The notes under the pieces are model-generated. The model saw only the letters and a program-made list of their open reading frames with translations, did not search any database and was not told the DNA's origin. Below, piece by piece: positions 1 to 8,351 of a stretch of 64,000 nt of DNA; within the stretch, counting starts at the first letter, position 1; each line of letters begins with the position of its first letter. The stretch lies in NCBI RefSeq assembly GCF_050587365.1, contig NZ_JBOBFV010000001.1, positions 1,178,001 through 1,242,000 of the forward strand. Direction: 5' to 3'. Origin of the DNA: Plantibacter auratus (lineage in GTDB: Bacteria; Actinomycetota; Actinomycetes; Actinomycetales; Microbacteriaceae). The translations under genes were made by a program, and so were the position numbers.

Positions 1-124
1 CGGCGATCGCATCGATGAGCTCGGCGTTGACGTCCGCGAAGACGACCTCGTAGCCGCCCTCGTGGAGGAGCAGGCCGACGAAGCCGCGCCCGATGTTGCC
101 GGCGCCGAAGTGGACGGCTCGCAT
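1..124 (-). CDS. mtlD: Mannitol-1-phosphate 5-dehydrogenase, N-terminal part (runs off the window)
   Basis: Only the first 41 codons are present. They read M-R-A-V-H-F-G-A-G-N-I-G-R-G-F-V-G, the Rossmann GxGxxGRGF signature that opens MtlD, followed by LLLHEGGYEVVFADV. MtlD oxidises mannitol-1-phosphate, the product of the PTS, to fructose-6-phosphate with NAD. Its ATG shares one base with the TGA of the upstream EIIA gene (TGATG), so the two are translationally coupled. It is the last visible gene of the mannitol operon. Confidence 0.93.
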   Translation of the reverse strand, partial: MRAVHFGAGNIGRGFVGLLLHEGGYEVVFADVNAELIDAIA

Positions 125-558
125 CACTCGTTGACCTCGCTCAGGAGCGCGTAGAGCTCCTCAGGCGTCTCGGCTGCGAGCAGCTTGGCGACCTCGTCGT
201 CCTCGGAGAAGATGATGGCGATCTTGGAGAGGATCTCCATGTGCCCGCCGTCCTTGCCGGCGATGCCGACGACGAAGCGGACCTCGTCGCCGTCCCAGTC
301 GATGGGGGTCTCGTAGCGGGTGAACGATAGGGCGGAATCGCGGACCGCCTCCTTCGCGTCGTTCGTCCCGTGCGGGATGGCGAGGAGGTTGCCCATGTAG
401 GTCGACACGGACTGCTCGCGGGCGAGCATGGCCTCGAAGTACTCGTCGGTCACGGCTCCGGCTGCTTCGAGGGCGTCGGCAGCGCGGCGGATGGCCTCCT
501 CCTGCGTCACCGTCCCGGTGACGATGGTGATCCGATCCTGGGTCAGTACCTGCGACAT
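124..558 (-). CDS. mtlF: PTS mannitol-specific EIIA component
   Basis: A 144-residue PTS EIIA domain of the mannitol/fructose type. It accepts phosphate from HPr-His-P and passes it to EIIB of MtlA. The active-site histidine lies in LLAIPHGTNDAK (about residue 63). The start at 558 is chosen because GAGGAAGA precedes it at good spacing and the next residues, MSQVLTQDRI, are where the family begins; an in-frame upstream ATG would add an implausible Arg/Pro-rich leader. It is separated from mtlA by 117 bp that contain a strong hairpin, and it is coupled to mtlD downstream. Confidence 0.93.
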   Translation of the reverse strand: MSQVLTQDRITIVTGTVTQEEAIRRAADALEAAGAVTDEYFEAMLAREQSVSTYMGNLLAIPHGTNDAKEAVRDSALSFTRYETPIDWDGDEVRFVVGIAGKDGGHMEILSKIAIIFSEDDEVAKLLAAETPEELYALLSEVNE

Positions 559-630
559 GTCTTCCTCTGCATTCGTCGTGCGGGGCTCCGCCGGTGCGGT
601 CCGGAGCCGGGTGAAGGGCGTTGGATGGAG

Positions 631-663
631 CCCGGGGCGCACGCCCTTCGCGTGCGCCCCGGG
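631..663 (-). terminator. Strong hairpin between mtlA and mtlF (possible attenuating terminator or processing site)
   Basis: CCCGGGGCGCACGC at 631-644 pairs perfectly with 650-663, giving a 14-bp stem and a 5-nt loop. It lies 12 bases past the mtlA stop and inside the operon. No U tract follows. It could end part of the transcripts after mtlA or protect a processed 3' end, which would change the ratio of MtlA to MtlF and MtlD. Confidence 0.6.
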
Positions 664-675
664 ATCGTTCCGTTG

Positions 676-2262
676 CTAGTGTGCTCCCTCTCCGCGGAGC
701 AACTCCACCACTTCGTCGTACTTCGGAGAGTTCATGAAGTTGTCGACCGACATGTGCACGGCACTCGGGGTCTTCTCCTTCGCGCGCTCCGTCAGCTCGC
801 GCTGGGTGATGACGAGGTCGACGTCGTCGGCGAGGTTCGCGATCGCCTTGTTGGTGACGGTGATCTCGTCGATGCCGGCCTTCTTGATCTTGTTGCGGAG
901 CACCGAGGCGCCCATCGCACTCGAACCCATACCGGCGTCGCAGGCGAAGACGATGTTCCGGATCGGGCCGCGCTCGAGCGTCGTGACGACGCCCTCGTCG
1001 ACGACGTCCGCACCGGCTGCGGCGCTTCCGGCGGAGAGGTTGCCGAGCACGCTCGACTTCTTGCCCTTGGCGGCTTCGGTCGCGGCGACGGCGGCCGAGA
1101 GGTCACCGGCGTTCTCGTTCTCGAGGTCGCGCTTCCGGCTGGCCCGCAGGATGATCGCGGAGATCCCGAACGAGACGGCTGCGGCGACGATGACCGACAG
1201 GATCACGCCGAAGTAGCTGTCGGGTGCGGTCTGGATGAGCACGGCGATGATGCTGCCGGGCGAGGCAGGGGCGCGGAGACCCGTGTTGAACGCGACGTTC
1301 GTCGCCACACCGGCCATGCCGCCACCGATCGCGGCCAGGACCAGCATCGGCTTCATGAGCACGTACGGGAAGTAGATCTCGTGGATGCCACCGAAGAACT
1401 GGATGATGACCGCGCCGGGGGCCGACGCCTTCGCGAGACCGATGCCGAAGAAGCAGAACGCGAGCAGGATGCCGAGGCCCGGACCGGGGTTCGCCTCGAG
1501 GAGGAACAGGATCGACTTGCCGGTCTCCTCGGACTGCTGGACACCGAGCGGGGTCAGCACACCGTGGTTGATGGCGTTGTTGAGGAAGAGGATCTTGCCG
1601 GGCTCGATGAAGATGCTCGCGATCGGCAGGAGCGAGTTGGCGACGAGCCAGTCGACGATGCCCTCGAGGAAGCTGCTGAGCGCGGTGACGATCGGTGCGA
1701 TACCGAAGAAGCCGCCGATGGCGAGGAGGGCTCCGAGGATACCCGCGGAGAAGTTGTTGACCAGCATCTCGAAGCCGGCCTTGATCTTGCCGTCCCAGAT
1801 GCGGTCCACCTGCTTCATGAGCCACGCGGCGAGCGGGCCCATGATCATCGCACCGATGAACATCGGGATCGCGCTGCCGACGATGACACCCATGGTCGCG
1901 ATGGAGGCGACGACGCCGCCACGCTCACCGTAGATCATGCGGCCACCGGTGTTCGCGATGAGCAGTGGGAGCAGGTACGTGATCATCGGGCCGACGAGGC
2001 CGACGTACTGCGGGAAGGTCGTGCCGTCGTCGGCCTGCGCGAGCGCCGTCGCGGCACCCTGCCAGCCGATGAGGTCGGCGTTGCCGAAGCCGCCGAGGAT
2101 CCCGTTCGGGAACCAGCCGGTCGCGATGAAGAACGCGGTGATGAGGCCCCAGGCGATGAAGGCCGCGATGTTCGGCATGACCATGCCGGAGAGGAAGGTG
2201 CCGAATCGCTGAACGCCGACTCGTGCACCTCCCGGCTTCTTGGGAGTAGACGTCGTTGTCAT
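676..2262 (-). CDS. mtlA: PTS mannitol transporter, EIICB component
   Basis: A 528-residue membrane permease that imports and phosphorylates mannitol. The N-terminal EIIC part has many hydrophobic segments and the family motif GGIHEIYFPYVLM. The C-terminal EIIB domain carries the phospho-cysteine in FACDAGMGSSAMG (Cys about 441). No EIIA domain is fused; it is supplied by mtlF. The start at 2262 (MTTTSTPKK) follows AGAGGC and overlaps the ptsI stop by four bases (ATGA). The longer in-frame extension upstream is Arg-rich shadow sequence. Confidence 0.95.
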   Translation of the reverse strand: MTTTSTPKKPGGARVGVQRFGTFLSGMVMPNIAAFIAWGLITAFFIATGWFPNGILGGFGNADLIGWQGAATALAQADDGTTFPQYVGLVGPMITYLLPLLIANTGGRMIYGERGGVVASIATMGVIVGSAIPMFIGAMIMGPLAAWLMKQVDRIWDGKIKAGFEMLVNNFSAGILGALLAIGGFFGIAPIVTALSSFLEGIVDWLVANSLLPIASIFIEPGKILFLNNAINHGVLTPLGVQQSEETGKSILFLLEANPGPGLGILLAFCFFGIGLAKASAPGAVIIQFFGGIHEIYFPYVLMKPMLVLAAIGGGMAGVATNVAFNTGLRAPASPGSIIAVLIQTAPDSYFGVILSVIVAAAVSFGISAIILRASRKRDLENENAGDLSAAVAATEAAKGKKSSVLGNLSAGSAAAGADVVDEGVVTTLERGPIRNIVFACDAGMGSSAMGASVLRNKIKKAGIDEITVTNKAIANLADDVDLVITQRELTERAKEKTPSAVHMSVDNFMNSPKYDEVVELLRGEGAH

Positions 2263-3956
2263 GATGATGTTGCCTCTTTCATTTCGGGAGTCGTTGCAGC
2301 GGTGGCCGCTGCCCTGGCTTCGGCCGCACCGTCGGCGGCCAGTGCTGCTGCTGCGATGCGCCGGGCATCGTCGAGCGTGTACTGCTGGAGGGAGTGACGG
2401 ACGTCGGCGAGCGCCGACGGTGACATGGACAGGGTGGTGGCGCCGAGTCCGACGAGGACGACGGCGAGGAGCGGGTCGGCGGCTGCTTCGCCGCAGATGC
2501 CGACCGGCTTGCCGTGGTGCTGGCCGGCTTCGCCGACGAGCTGCACGAGGCGGAGGACCGCCGGGTGCCACGGGTCCTGGAACGCGCCGACGGAACCGAG
2601 CAGGCGGTCCGCGGCGAGCGTGTACTGCGTGAGGTCGTTGGTGCCGATCGACGCGAATCCGGCGTGGGCGAGGACGCGGTCGGCGAGGAGGGCGCTCGAC
2701 GGCACCTCCACCATGACGCCGGGCGTCTTCAGGCCGTACTCGGCGGCGATCGCCATGAAGTACTTCGTCTCCTCGACGGTCGACACCATCGGGGCCATGA
2801 CCCAGAGGTCGGCGTCCGTCGCGGCGTCGGCCTGGGCGAGCGCCGTGAGCTGCTCGCGCAGGATGTCCTCGCTCGCCCGCAACGCACGGAGGCCGCGGAG
2901 TCCGAGCGCCGGGTTGTCCTCGTGCGCGTCGTTCAGGAACGCCAACGGCTTGTCGGCACCGGCGTCGAGGACGCGCACGACGACCTTCTGGCCGGGGAAG
3001 GCGTTCAGGAGCTTCTCGTAGTGCGCCCGCTGCTGCTCGACCGTCGGCGCGAGCGCCTGGTCGAGGAAGAGGAACTCGGTGCGGAAGAGGCCGACGCCCT
3101 CGGCGCCGAGCTCCGCGGCGGCGTCGGCGTGCTCGGCCGAGCCCAGGTTCGCGAGCAGCGGCACGGGGGTGCCGTCGGCCAACGCACCGGGGACGACCGG
3201 TGCGTTCACGAGCGCGAGGCGGTCGGCGATGCGCTGCTCCGTGGCGGCGACGAGCTCGGGGGTCGGATCGACCGTGACTTCACCGGCTGCCGCGTCGACG
3301 ACGAGGGTCGTGCCGTCGGTCAGCTCGGCTGCTCCGACGACGCCGACGATCGCGACGATCGACTTCTCGCGGGCGAGGATCGCCGTGTGCGAAGTCGGGC
3401 CGCCGTCGCTGGTGACGAGGCCGAGGACCAGGTCGAGGTCGAGCAGTGCGGTGTCGGCCGGCGCGAGGTCGCGGGCGACGAGGATGAACGGGTGGCCGGG
3501 CGAGGGGACGCCGGGGGCCGGCACGCCCATGAGGTCGGCGATGACCCGCTGCGACACGTCGTCGAGGTCGGCGGCGCGCTCCCCGAGGTAGCCGCCCATC
3601 GCAGCGAGCTGGTCGCGGAACGAGGCGAAGGCCGCGTGGACGGCCCACTCGGCGGTCTTGCCGTCCGCGAGCCGCGTGGCGATCTCCTCGGCGAGGGTCG
3701 GGTCCTCCGCCATCATCGCCTGGGCCTCGAGGACGTCACGAGCGGCACCACCGGCGGCGGCGCCTCGGGCCTCGAGCTCGCGGGCGACCGCGGCGAGGGA
3801 GGTGTTCGCGCGCTCGGTCTCGGTCGCGAGGTCGAGGGTGCTGGCGACGTCGGCGGGCGCGGGGAGCGGGTCGGCCATCCGGGCCACCGGGCCGACGGCG
3901 ACGCCCTGGCCGATACCGATGCCCTGGAACGCGGTCATCGGACTACTGCTCGTCAT
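2259..3956 (-). CDS. ptsI: Phosphoenolpyruvate-protein phosphotransferase (PTS Enzyme I)
   Basis: A 565-residue cytoplasmic enzyme that takes phosphate from PEP and passes it to HPr. The active-site histidine is in GGPTSHTAILAREKSI (about residue 190), and the C-terminal PEP-binding barrel shows GLFRTEFLFLD and SIGTNDLTQYTLAADR. The length matches the family. The start at 3956 overlaps ptsH by 14 bp; an alternative ATG at 3938 (MTAFQGIGIGQG) lies just after the ptsH stop and fits the family N-terminus as well. The gene is embedded in the mannitol operon, which suggests that general PTS supply rises with mannitol induction. Confidence 0.95.
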   Translation of the reverse strand: MTSSSPMTAFQGIGIGQGVAVGPVARMADPLPAPADVASTLDLATETERANTSLAAVARELEARGAAAGGAARDVLEAQAMMAEDPTLAEEIATRLADGKTAEWAVHAAFASFRDQLAAMGGYLGERAADLDDVSQRVIADLMGVPAPGVPSPGHPFILVARDLAPADTALLDLDLVLGLVTSDGGPTSHTAILAREKSIVAIVGVVGAAELTDGTTLVVDAAAGEVTVDPTPELVAATEQRIADRLALVNAPVVPGALADGTPVPLLANLGSAEHADAAAELGAEGVGLFRTEFLFLDQALAPTVEQQRAHYEKLLNAFPGQKVVVRVLDAGADKPLAFLNDAHEDNPALGLRGLRALRASEDILREQLTALAQADAATDADLWVMAPMVSTVEETKYFMAIAAEYGLKTPGVMVEVPSSALLADRVLAHAGFASIGTNDLTQYTLAADRLLGSVGAFQDPWHPAVLRLVQLVGEAGQHHGKPVGICGEAAADPLLAVVLVGLGATTLSMSPSALADVRHSLQQYTLDDARRIAAAALAADGAAEARAAATAATTPEMKEATSS

Positions 3957-4218
3957 GGTCGGTCACCAGGAGCTCGGAGAGCGTGTCGAGGGTGCCCTCG
4001 GCTGCGGCGCCCTCGCCGTCGACGGACAGGGTCACGTAGTCGCCGTGCTCGACGGCGAGCGCGATTACGCCGAGGATGCTCGCCGCGTTGACGGGCTTGC
4101 CGCTGCCCTTCGCGATCGTCACCGGGACCCCGGCGTCCTTCGCAGCCTGCGTGAACAGCTTCGCGGGCCTGGCATGCAGGCCGTGCGACGAGCCGATGCG
4201 GACGGTTCGAGTTGCCAT
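3943..4218 (-). CDS. ptsH: PTS phosphocarrier protein HPr
   Basis: A 91-residue HPr. His15 in SHGLHARPA is the phosphate carrier, and a serine in the NAASILGV segment matches the regulatory serine region. A perfect AGGAGG precedes the ATG; this Shine-Dalgarno overlaps the stop codon of the upstream EIIB gene. It links EI to MtlF and probably to other EIIA domains in the cell. Confidence 0.96.
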   Translation of the reverse strand: MATRTVRIGSSHGLHARPAKLFTQAAKDAGVPVTIAKGSGKPVNAASILGVIALAVEHGDYVTLSVDGEGAAAEGTLDTLSELLVTDHDEQ

Positions 4219-4222
4219 GGGG

Positions 4223-4546
4223 TTACCTCCTGGTTGGTGATTGGATCGAGAGGACGAGTTCGAGGGCTCGCGCGCCACCCTCGACGCCGAAGACGTCGCC
4301 GGGCAGGACGGCGACCGCGGTGCCGGTGGGCTCGGCCGCAGCGCGCAGCGCGGCTTCGTGGTCGGCGAGGTGGGCGCCGACGAGCAGGACGTCGACACCG
4401 TCGAGGGCGATCGTGCCGCCGAGGACCTGTGATTCGGCACCGGCTGCGACGGAGACGTCGATCGATCGGTCGGCTGCTGCGCGACGCAGGCGTTGGGCCA
4501 TGAACGTGCTCGACGCACCCGCGCCGCAAATCACCAGGATCTTCAT
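4223..4546 (-). CDS. Orphan PTS EIIB protein, lactose/cellobiose type
   Basis: A 107-residue protein beginning MKILVICGAGASSTFMA, the phospho-cysteine loop (Cys7) of PTS_IIB lactose/cellobiose-type domains, followed by a typical ADVVLLGxQ-like strand (VDVLLVGAHLADHE). GGAGAAGG precedes the ATG. No EIIC of the same family is encoded nearby, so it may serve a distant permease or act as a phosphorylation sensor for MtlR. It is the first gene of the mtl-pts operon and lies 4 bp from ptsH. Confidence 0.8.
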   Translation of the reverse strand: MKILVICGAGASSTFMAQRLRRAAADRSIDVSVAAGAESQVLGGTIALDGVDVLLVGAHLADHEAALRAAAEPTGTAVAVLPGDVFGVEGGARALELVLSIQSPTRR

Positions 4547-4622
4547 CGAACCTTCTCCAGAACCGCCGATTGCCTACCAACCCATCATTCCGTCGCGCCC
4601 CTCGCGGCTCCACCAGAAGCTC

Positions 4623-4638
4623 TTCCGCCGGGGCGGAA
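4623..4638. promoter_or_regulatory. Palindrome in the mtl/mtlR divergent intergenic region, candidate operator
   Basis: TTCCGCC-GG-GGCGGAA is a perfect 7-bp inverted repeat in the 187-bp gap between the operon (start 4546) and mtlR (start 4734). Its central position suits a regulator acting on both promoters. The binding protein is not known; MtlR is the obvious candidate. Confidence 0.45.
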
Positions 4639-4733
4639 AGGTCGTCGAACGCGCGGAAGCAGCCGGGAAGGTGGTTGACTCGGTGGAGCGGTTCGCCCGG
4701 ACCGCGCGACGGCCGACCGACGGAGAGGGCATC

Positions 4734-6656
4734 GTGGCACGCGAGAAACACGACCGCATGCTCGGCTACCTCGCGGGACGGGACGGTTGGACGACGGCCA
4801 CGGAGGTCGCGGAGGTGCTCGGCGTCACACCGCGCAGCGTCCGCAGCTACGTCACGGCGGTCAACACGCGCACCGCTCCGCACGATGTCGTCGAGTCCGG
4901 GCCGAACGGGTATCGGCTGAACGCCGACGGCTATGCGGTCTACCGGCGACGAGCCGCATCGGCGTTCGAATCGGAGACCCCGCGGGATCGGCTGTACGGG
5001 CTCGTCCGGCTGCTCATCAGTGCCCCCTCGGGAATCGACGTGCACGAGACGGCACAGCGGCTCCACGTCAGCGAGTCGACCGTCGAGGGCGACCTGGGCC
5101 GGGTCCGTGCCATGCTCGCCGACACCTCCCTCACGCTCGACCGTTCCGGATCGACGGTGACGATGGCGGGCGGCGAGACGGAGCGGAGACGTCTCCTCAG
5201 CCGGATGTTCCGCGACGAGACCGATCGCGGCATCGTCGAACTCGAGGCGCTCCAACGCGCGTTCGCGCCGAACGAGTTCAGCCCGTTCAAGGGCGAGCTG
5301 CTCGAGGCGTTGACCGCGCGCGGGTACTACGTCAACGAGTACGGCATCGCGAACGTCCTGCTCCACATCGCGATCGCCATCGACCGGGTCACGAAGGACC
5401 GTCCGGCGGAACCCGCAGACCATGCTCCGCGCTCCCCGGAGGTCGAGGCGGTCGCGGAGGATCTGGCGCGGCTCGTCGACGCCCACTTCCACGTCACACT
5501 CGGCGAGGGCGACCTCGTCTACCTCAGCTACCTGCTCGTGACGCGGGTGGTCACGCCGGGCAGCGGGGCTCCCGCCGAGGTCCTCGTCGACGACTACGTC
5601 AACCAGGACGACCTCGCCGCCGTCCGTCAGGCCGTCGACCGTGCCGGCCGCGAGTACCTCGTCGACCTCTCCGACGAGGACTTCATCGTCCGGCTCACCC
5701 TCCACGTCCAGAACCTCATCCGTCGTGCGCAGGACCAGTCCTACTCGCGCAATCCGCTGACCCGCTCGATCAAGACCTCGTACCCGATGATCTACGAGCT
5801 CGCGGTCTTCATCGCCAGCCAACTGCAGCGGCACGGCTCGATCATCATCAACGACGACGAGATCGCCTACATCGCGATGCACGTCGGCGCCCAGCTCGAG
5901 CAGAAGGCCCGCAAGGAGGCCCTGCTCGGCTCCACGATCGTCTCCGCCGGCTACTACGACATGCACGAGGTGCTGCGCCGACGCGTCGAATCGCAGCTGG
6001 GCGACGTCCTCGACGTCCGATCCGTCATCACCCGCACCGATGTCGACTGGGCCGCCATCGACACCGACCTCGTGCTCACGACGATCGAGCCACCAGCCCC
6101 TGCCGACGGCATCGTCGTCATCCAACCGTTCCTCACCGCGGCCGACGTTGAGCGCGTCCGCACCGCGGTCAGCCGCGTCCGTCGATCGTCCCGCTTGTCG
6201 GAGATCACCGACGAACTGCTGCAGTACTTCCACCCGGACCTCTTCCTCCGGAACGCGCATGCCGAGGACGAGGAGGGCATGATCCGCCTGCTCGGCGAGC
6301 GCATGATCGCCCGGGGGATCATCGACGAGAGCTACCTCACCGCGGCGATCGAGCGGGAGCGCATGTCGTCGACGGCGTTCACCGACACCCTGGCCGTGCC
6401 GCACGCCATGGCCATGACCGCGCACTCGACGGCCATCGCGATCGCCGTGAACGAGACGCCGATGGAGTGGGGCGGAGCGCGCGTGAGCGTCGTCGCACTC
6501 GTGGCGTTCAGCGAATCGGGTCGTGCCGCGTTCCAGACGGTGTTCGACCAGTTCGTCGAGGTGTTCTCCGAGCGCTCGAGCGTCGCCCGGATCATCCGCC
6601 GTTCCGAGGACTTCGCCGGCTTCATCGACGAGCTCGTGCACGTCATCGACGGCTGA
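4734..6656 (+). CDS. mtlR: PRD-containing mannitol operon activator, MtlR type
   Basis: A 640-residue PTS-controlled regulator. An N-terminal winged HTH (about residues 15-45, TATEVAEVLGVTPRSVRSYV) is followed by a second HTH-like segment and two PRD modules whose conserved histidines appear in LLHIAIAIDRV, LTLHVQNLIRR and IAYIAMHVGAQLE. An EIIB-like region and a C-terminal EIIA domain with the active histidine in TLAVPHAM complete it. EI, HPr and EII proteins phosphorylate such domains to set activity. GTG 4734 is preferred because GGAGAGGG lies just upstream; ATG 4758 is an alternative. It is divergent from the operon it should control. Confidence 0.9.
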   Translation: MAREKHDRMLGYLAGRDGWTTATEVAEVLGVTPRSVRSYVTAVNTRTAPHDVVESGPNGYRLNADGYAVYRRRAASAFESETPRDRLYGLVRLLISAPSGIDVHETAQRLHVSESTVEGDLGRVRAMLADTSLTLDRSGSTVTMAGGETERRRLLSRMFRDETDRGIVELEALQRAFAPNEFSPFKGELLEALTARGYYVNEYGIANVLLHIAIAIDRVTKDRPAEPADHAPRSPEVEAVAEDLARLVDAHFHVTLGEGDLVYLSYLLVTRVVTPGSGAPAEVLVDDYVNQDDLAAVRQAVDRAGREYLVDLSDEDFIVRLTLHVQNLIRRAQDQSYSRNPLTRSIKTSYPMIYELAVFIASQLQRHGSIIINDDEIAYIAMHVGAQLEQKARKEALLGSTIVSAGYYDMHEVLRRRVESQLGDVLDVRSVITRTDVDWAAIDTDLVLTTIEPPAPADGIVVIQPFLTAADVERVRTAVSRVRRSSRLSEITDELLQYFHPDLFLRNAHAEDEEGMIRLLGERMIARGIIDESYLTAAIERERMSSTAFTDTLAVPHAMAMTAHSTAIAIAVNETPMEWGGARVSVVALVAFSESGRAAFQTVFDQFVEVFSERSSVARIIRRSEDFAGFIDELVHVIDG

Positions 6657-6698
6657 GCACCCGTCGCGCGGTCCCGGTCACCGAGCTTGTCGAGGTGC

Positions 6699-7271
6699 TC
6701 AGACGTGCTCGGTGACCACCACCGCGGTCGTACCCGGCTCGAGTGCCTCGAAGACGTGCGGCACGTCCCCGGCGTGGGCGAGGTAGTCCCCCGGTCCGAG
6801 TTCGACCTCCTCGCCGACGGGTCCGACGGACGCGCGACCGGTGCTGAGGATCCAGTGCTCGACGACGCCCGGCATGTGCGGCTCCGAACGCCTCGGCTCC
6901 CCCGGTTCGACGACGATGCGGTAGATATCGCGTCGGGCGTTCGGCGGGCACGCGGACAGCACCGTCGCGACGTAATCCGCCCCGGACGCGGCGAGGGTCG
7001 GCCCCTCACCGGCACGGATCACCTGGACCGGTCGCCGCACCGGCTCGACCAGGCGGGCGAACGGGACGTCGAGGGTGACGCTGAGCGCCCAGAGGGTCTC
7101 GAGACTCGGGTTCCCGAGCCCCGCCTCCAGCTGCGACAAGGTCGACTTCGCGATCCCGGCCCGACGGGCCACCTCGGCGAGTGACAGGCCGGTGCGCTGC
7201 CGCTCGCGGGTCAGCGCCGCCGCGACCGCGGCGTGCGGTGCTCCGTCGTCGGATGGTTCGACCTGCGTCAT
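6699..7271 (-). CDS. XRE-family transcriptional regulator with cupin domain
   Basis: A 190-residue protein. Residues about 15-70 form a lambda-repressor-type HTH (RTGLSLAEVARRAGIAKSTLSQLEAG), and the C-terminal half is a cupin-2 barrel (EPHMPGVVEHWILSTG, LGPGDYLAHAGDVPHVFEA) that likely binds a small ligand or metal. GGAG precedes ATG 7271 at seven bases. It is divergent from azlCD with only 60 bp between, a usual arrangement for a local regulator of amino acid export genes. Confidence 0.9.
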   Translation of the reverse strand: MTQVEPSDDGAPHAAVAAALTRERQRTGLSLAEVARRAGIAKSTLSQLEAGLGNPSLETLWALSVTLDVPFARLVEPVRRPVQVIRAGEGPTLAASGADYVATVLSACPPNARRDIYRIVVEPGEPRRSEPHMPGVVEHWILSTGRASVGPVGEEVELGPGDYLAHAGDVPHVFEALEPGTTAVVVTEHV

Positions 7272-7293
7272 GCGTTCGCTCCAGAGTGTTACG

Positions 7294-7311
7294 CGTTCGA
7301 TTTGACGAACG
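7294..7311. promoter_or_regulatory. Operator-like palindrome over the azlC -35 region
   Basis: CGTTCG-ATTTGA-CGAACG is an 18-bp inverted repeat. It covers a -35-like TTGACG (7302-7307), which stands 17 bp from CAATAT (7325-7330). The half site CGTTCGAT recurs at 7341-7348. Position and symmetry suggest the binding site of the adjacent XRE-cupin protein. Confidence 0.55.
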
Positions 7312-7331
7312 CTTGATCGACGTTCAATATA

Positions 7332-8027
7332 GTGTACGTGCGTTCGATATGGAGTCACCTCGGTCGGCCGACCACGCGGGCCATCGCGCTGGTCTGCATC
7401 GCCGACGGGCTGGTCGGCATCTCCTACGGAGCCGTCGCCGTGCACTCGGGAATCCAGCCCTGGGTCGTGCTGGCGCTCGCCCTGCTCGTCCTCGCCGGCG
7501 CATCGGAGATCCTGTTCGTCGGGATCGTCGCGGCCGGCGGGAGTCCGCTCACCGCCGCCCTGGCAGGGTTGCTCGTGAACGCCCGTCACCTGCCGTTCGG
7601 CCTCGCGATCCACGAGGTCGTCGGTACGGGCTGGCGTCGCGTGCTCGGGACGCACCTCCTCAACGACGAGTCCGTCGTCTTCGCGCTCGACCAGGACACC
7701 CTGGATCGGAAGCGCGCCGCGTTCTGGGCGTGTGGCCTCGGCATCCTCCTCTGCTGGCCGGCGGGCGCGGCACTCGGAGCCTTCGCCGGCACGGTGATCG
7801 AGGACACGGACGCCTTCGGACTCGACGTGATGTTCCCCGCCGTCCTGCTCGCCCTCATCTTCCCCGCCCTCCGCGAGCGCCGGACGCGCCGAGCCGCGCT
7901 CGTCGGCGCCGTCGTCGCCGTCGCCGCGACGCCGTTCCTCCCTTCGGGGATCCCCGTCCTGTTGTCGCTCGTCGGTCTCCTCTTCGGCTTCGGCCGGAAG
8001 CAGCCGAAGGCGGAGGTCACCGCGTGA
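7332..8027 (+). CDS. azlC: AzlC family branched-chain amino acid export permease
   Basis: A 231-residue multi-pass membrane protein. It has the AzlC core: an early GLVGISYGAVA segment, the GASEILFVG and LLVNARHLPFGLA motifs, and a C-terminal hydrophobic tail. With AzlD it exports branched-chain amino acids or analogues. The reading frame opens at GTG 7332; GTG 7338 fits the predicted transcription start and may give a leaderless message, since no Shine-Dalgarno is visible. Its stop overlaps the azlD start (GTGA). Confidence 0.9.
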   Translation: MYVRSIWSHLGRPTTRAIALVCIADGLVGISYGAVAVHSGIQPWVVLALALLVLAGASEILFVGIVAAGGSPLTAALAGLLVNARHLPFGLAIHEVVGTGWRRVLGTHLLNDESVVFALDQDTLDRKRAAFWACGLGILLCWPAGAALGAFAGTVIEDTDAFGLDVMFPAVLLALIFPALRERRTRRAALVGAVVAVAATPFLPSGIPVLLSLVGLLFGFGRKQPKAEVTA

Positions 8028-8347
8028 ACCAGTCGATGCTCGTGCTGGTCGGGATCCTGATCCTCGCGGTGGGCACCTACACGTTCCGCCTGGCCGGGCC
8101 ACTCCTGCGGACCCGCGCCGAGGTCTCGGAACGGGTCGAGACGCTGCTCGCGGACGCCGCCATCGTCCTGCTCATGGCGGTGCTCACGACCACGGCCCTG
8201 ACCCAGGACCAGCAGTTCGCGGGATTCGCGCGACTTTCGGGCGTCCTGATCGCCGGCGTCCTCGCCTGGAGGAACGCGCCGTTCGTCGTCATCGTCCTCG
8301 CGGCAGCCCTCACCACGGCGCTCCTCCGCCTGGCGGGCGTCGCCTGA
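8024..8347 (+). CDS. azlD: AzlD family branched-chain amino acid transport subunit
   Basis: A 107-residue protein with four hydrophobic segments, beginning VNQSMLVLVGILILAVGTYTFRLAGP, the AzlD pattern. GGAGG precedes GTG 8024. It is translationally coupled to azlC and is the second subunit of the exporter. It ends 4 bp from the convergent nagB stop. Confidence 0.92.
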   Translation: MNQSMLVLVGILILAVGTYTFRLAGPLLRTRAEVSERVETLLADAAIVLLMAVLTTTALTQDQQFAGFARLSGVLIAGVLAWRNAPFVVIVLAAALTTALLRLAGVA

Positions 8348-8351
8348 GCCG

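Noticed and set aside
370..2397. Long open frame on + opposite mtlF and mtlA
   Set aside because: Arg/Asp/Gly-rich shadow of well-supported PTS genes on the other strand, with no domain and no ribosome site.
4119..6641. 840-codon open frame on - opposite mtlR
   Set aside because: Composition is that of antisense high-GC coding sequence; mtlR has clear HTH, PRD and EIIA motifs.
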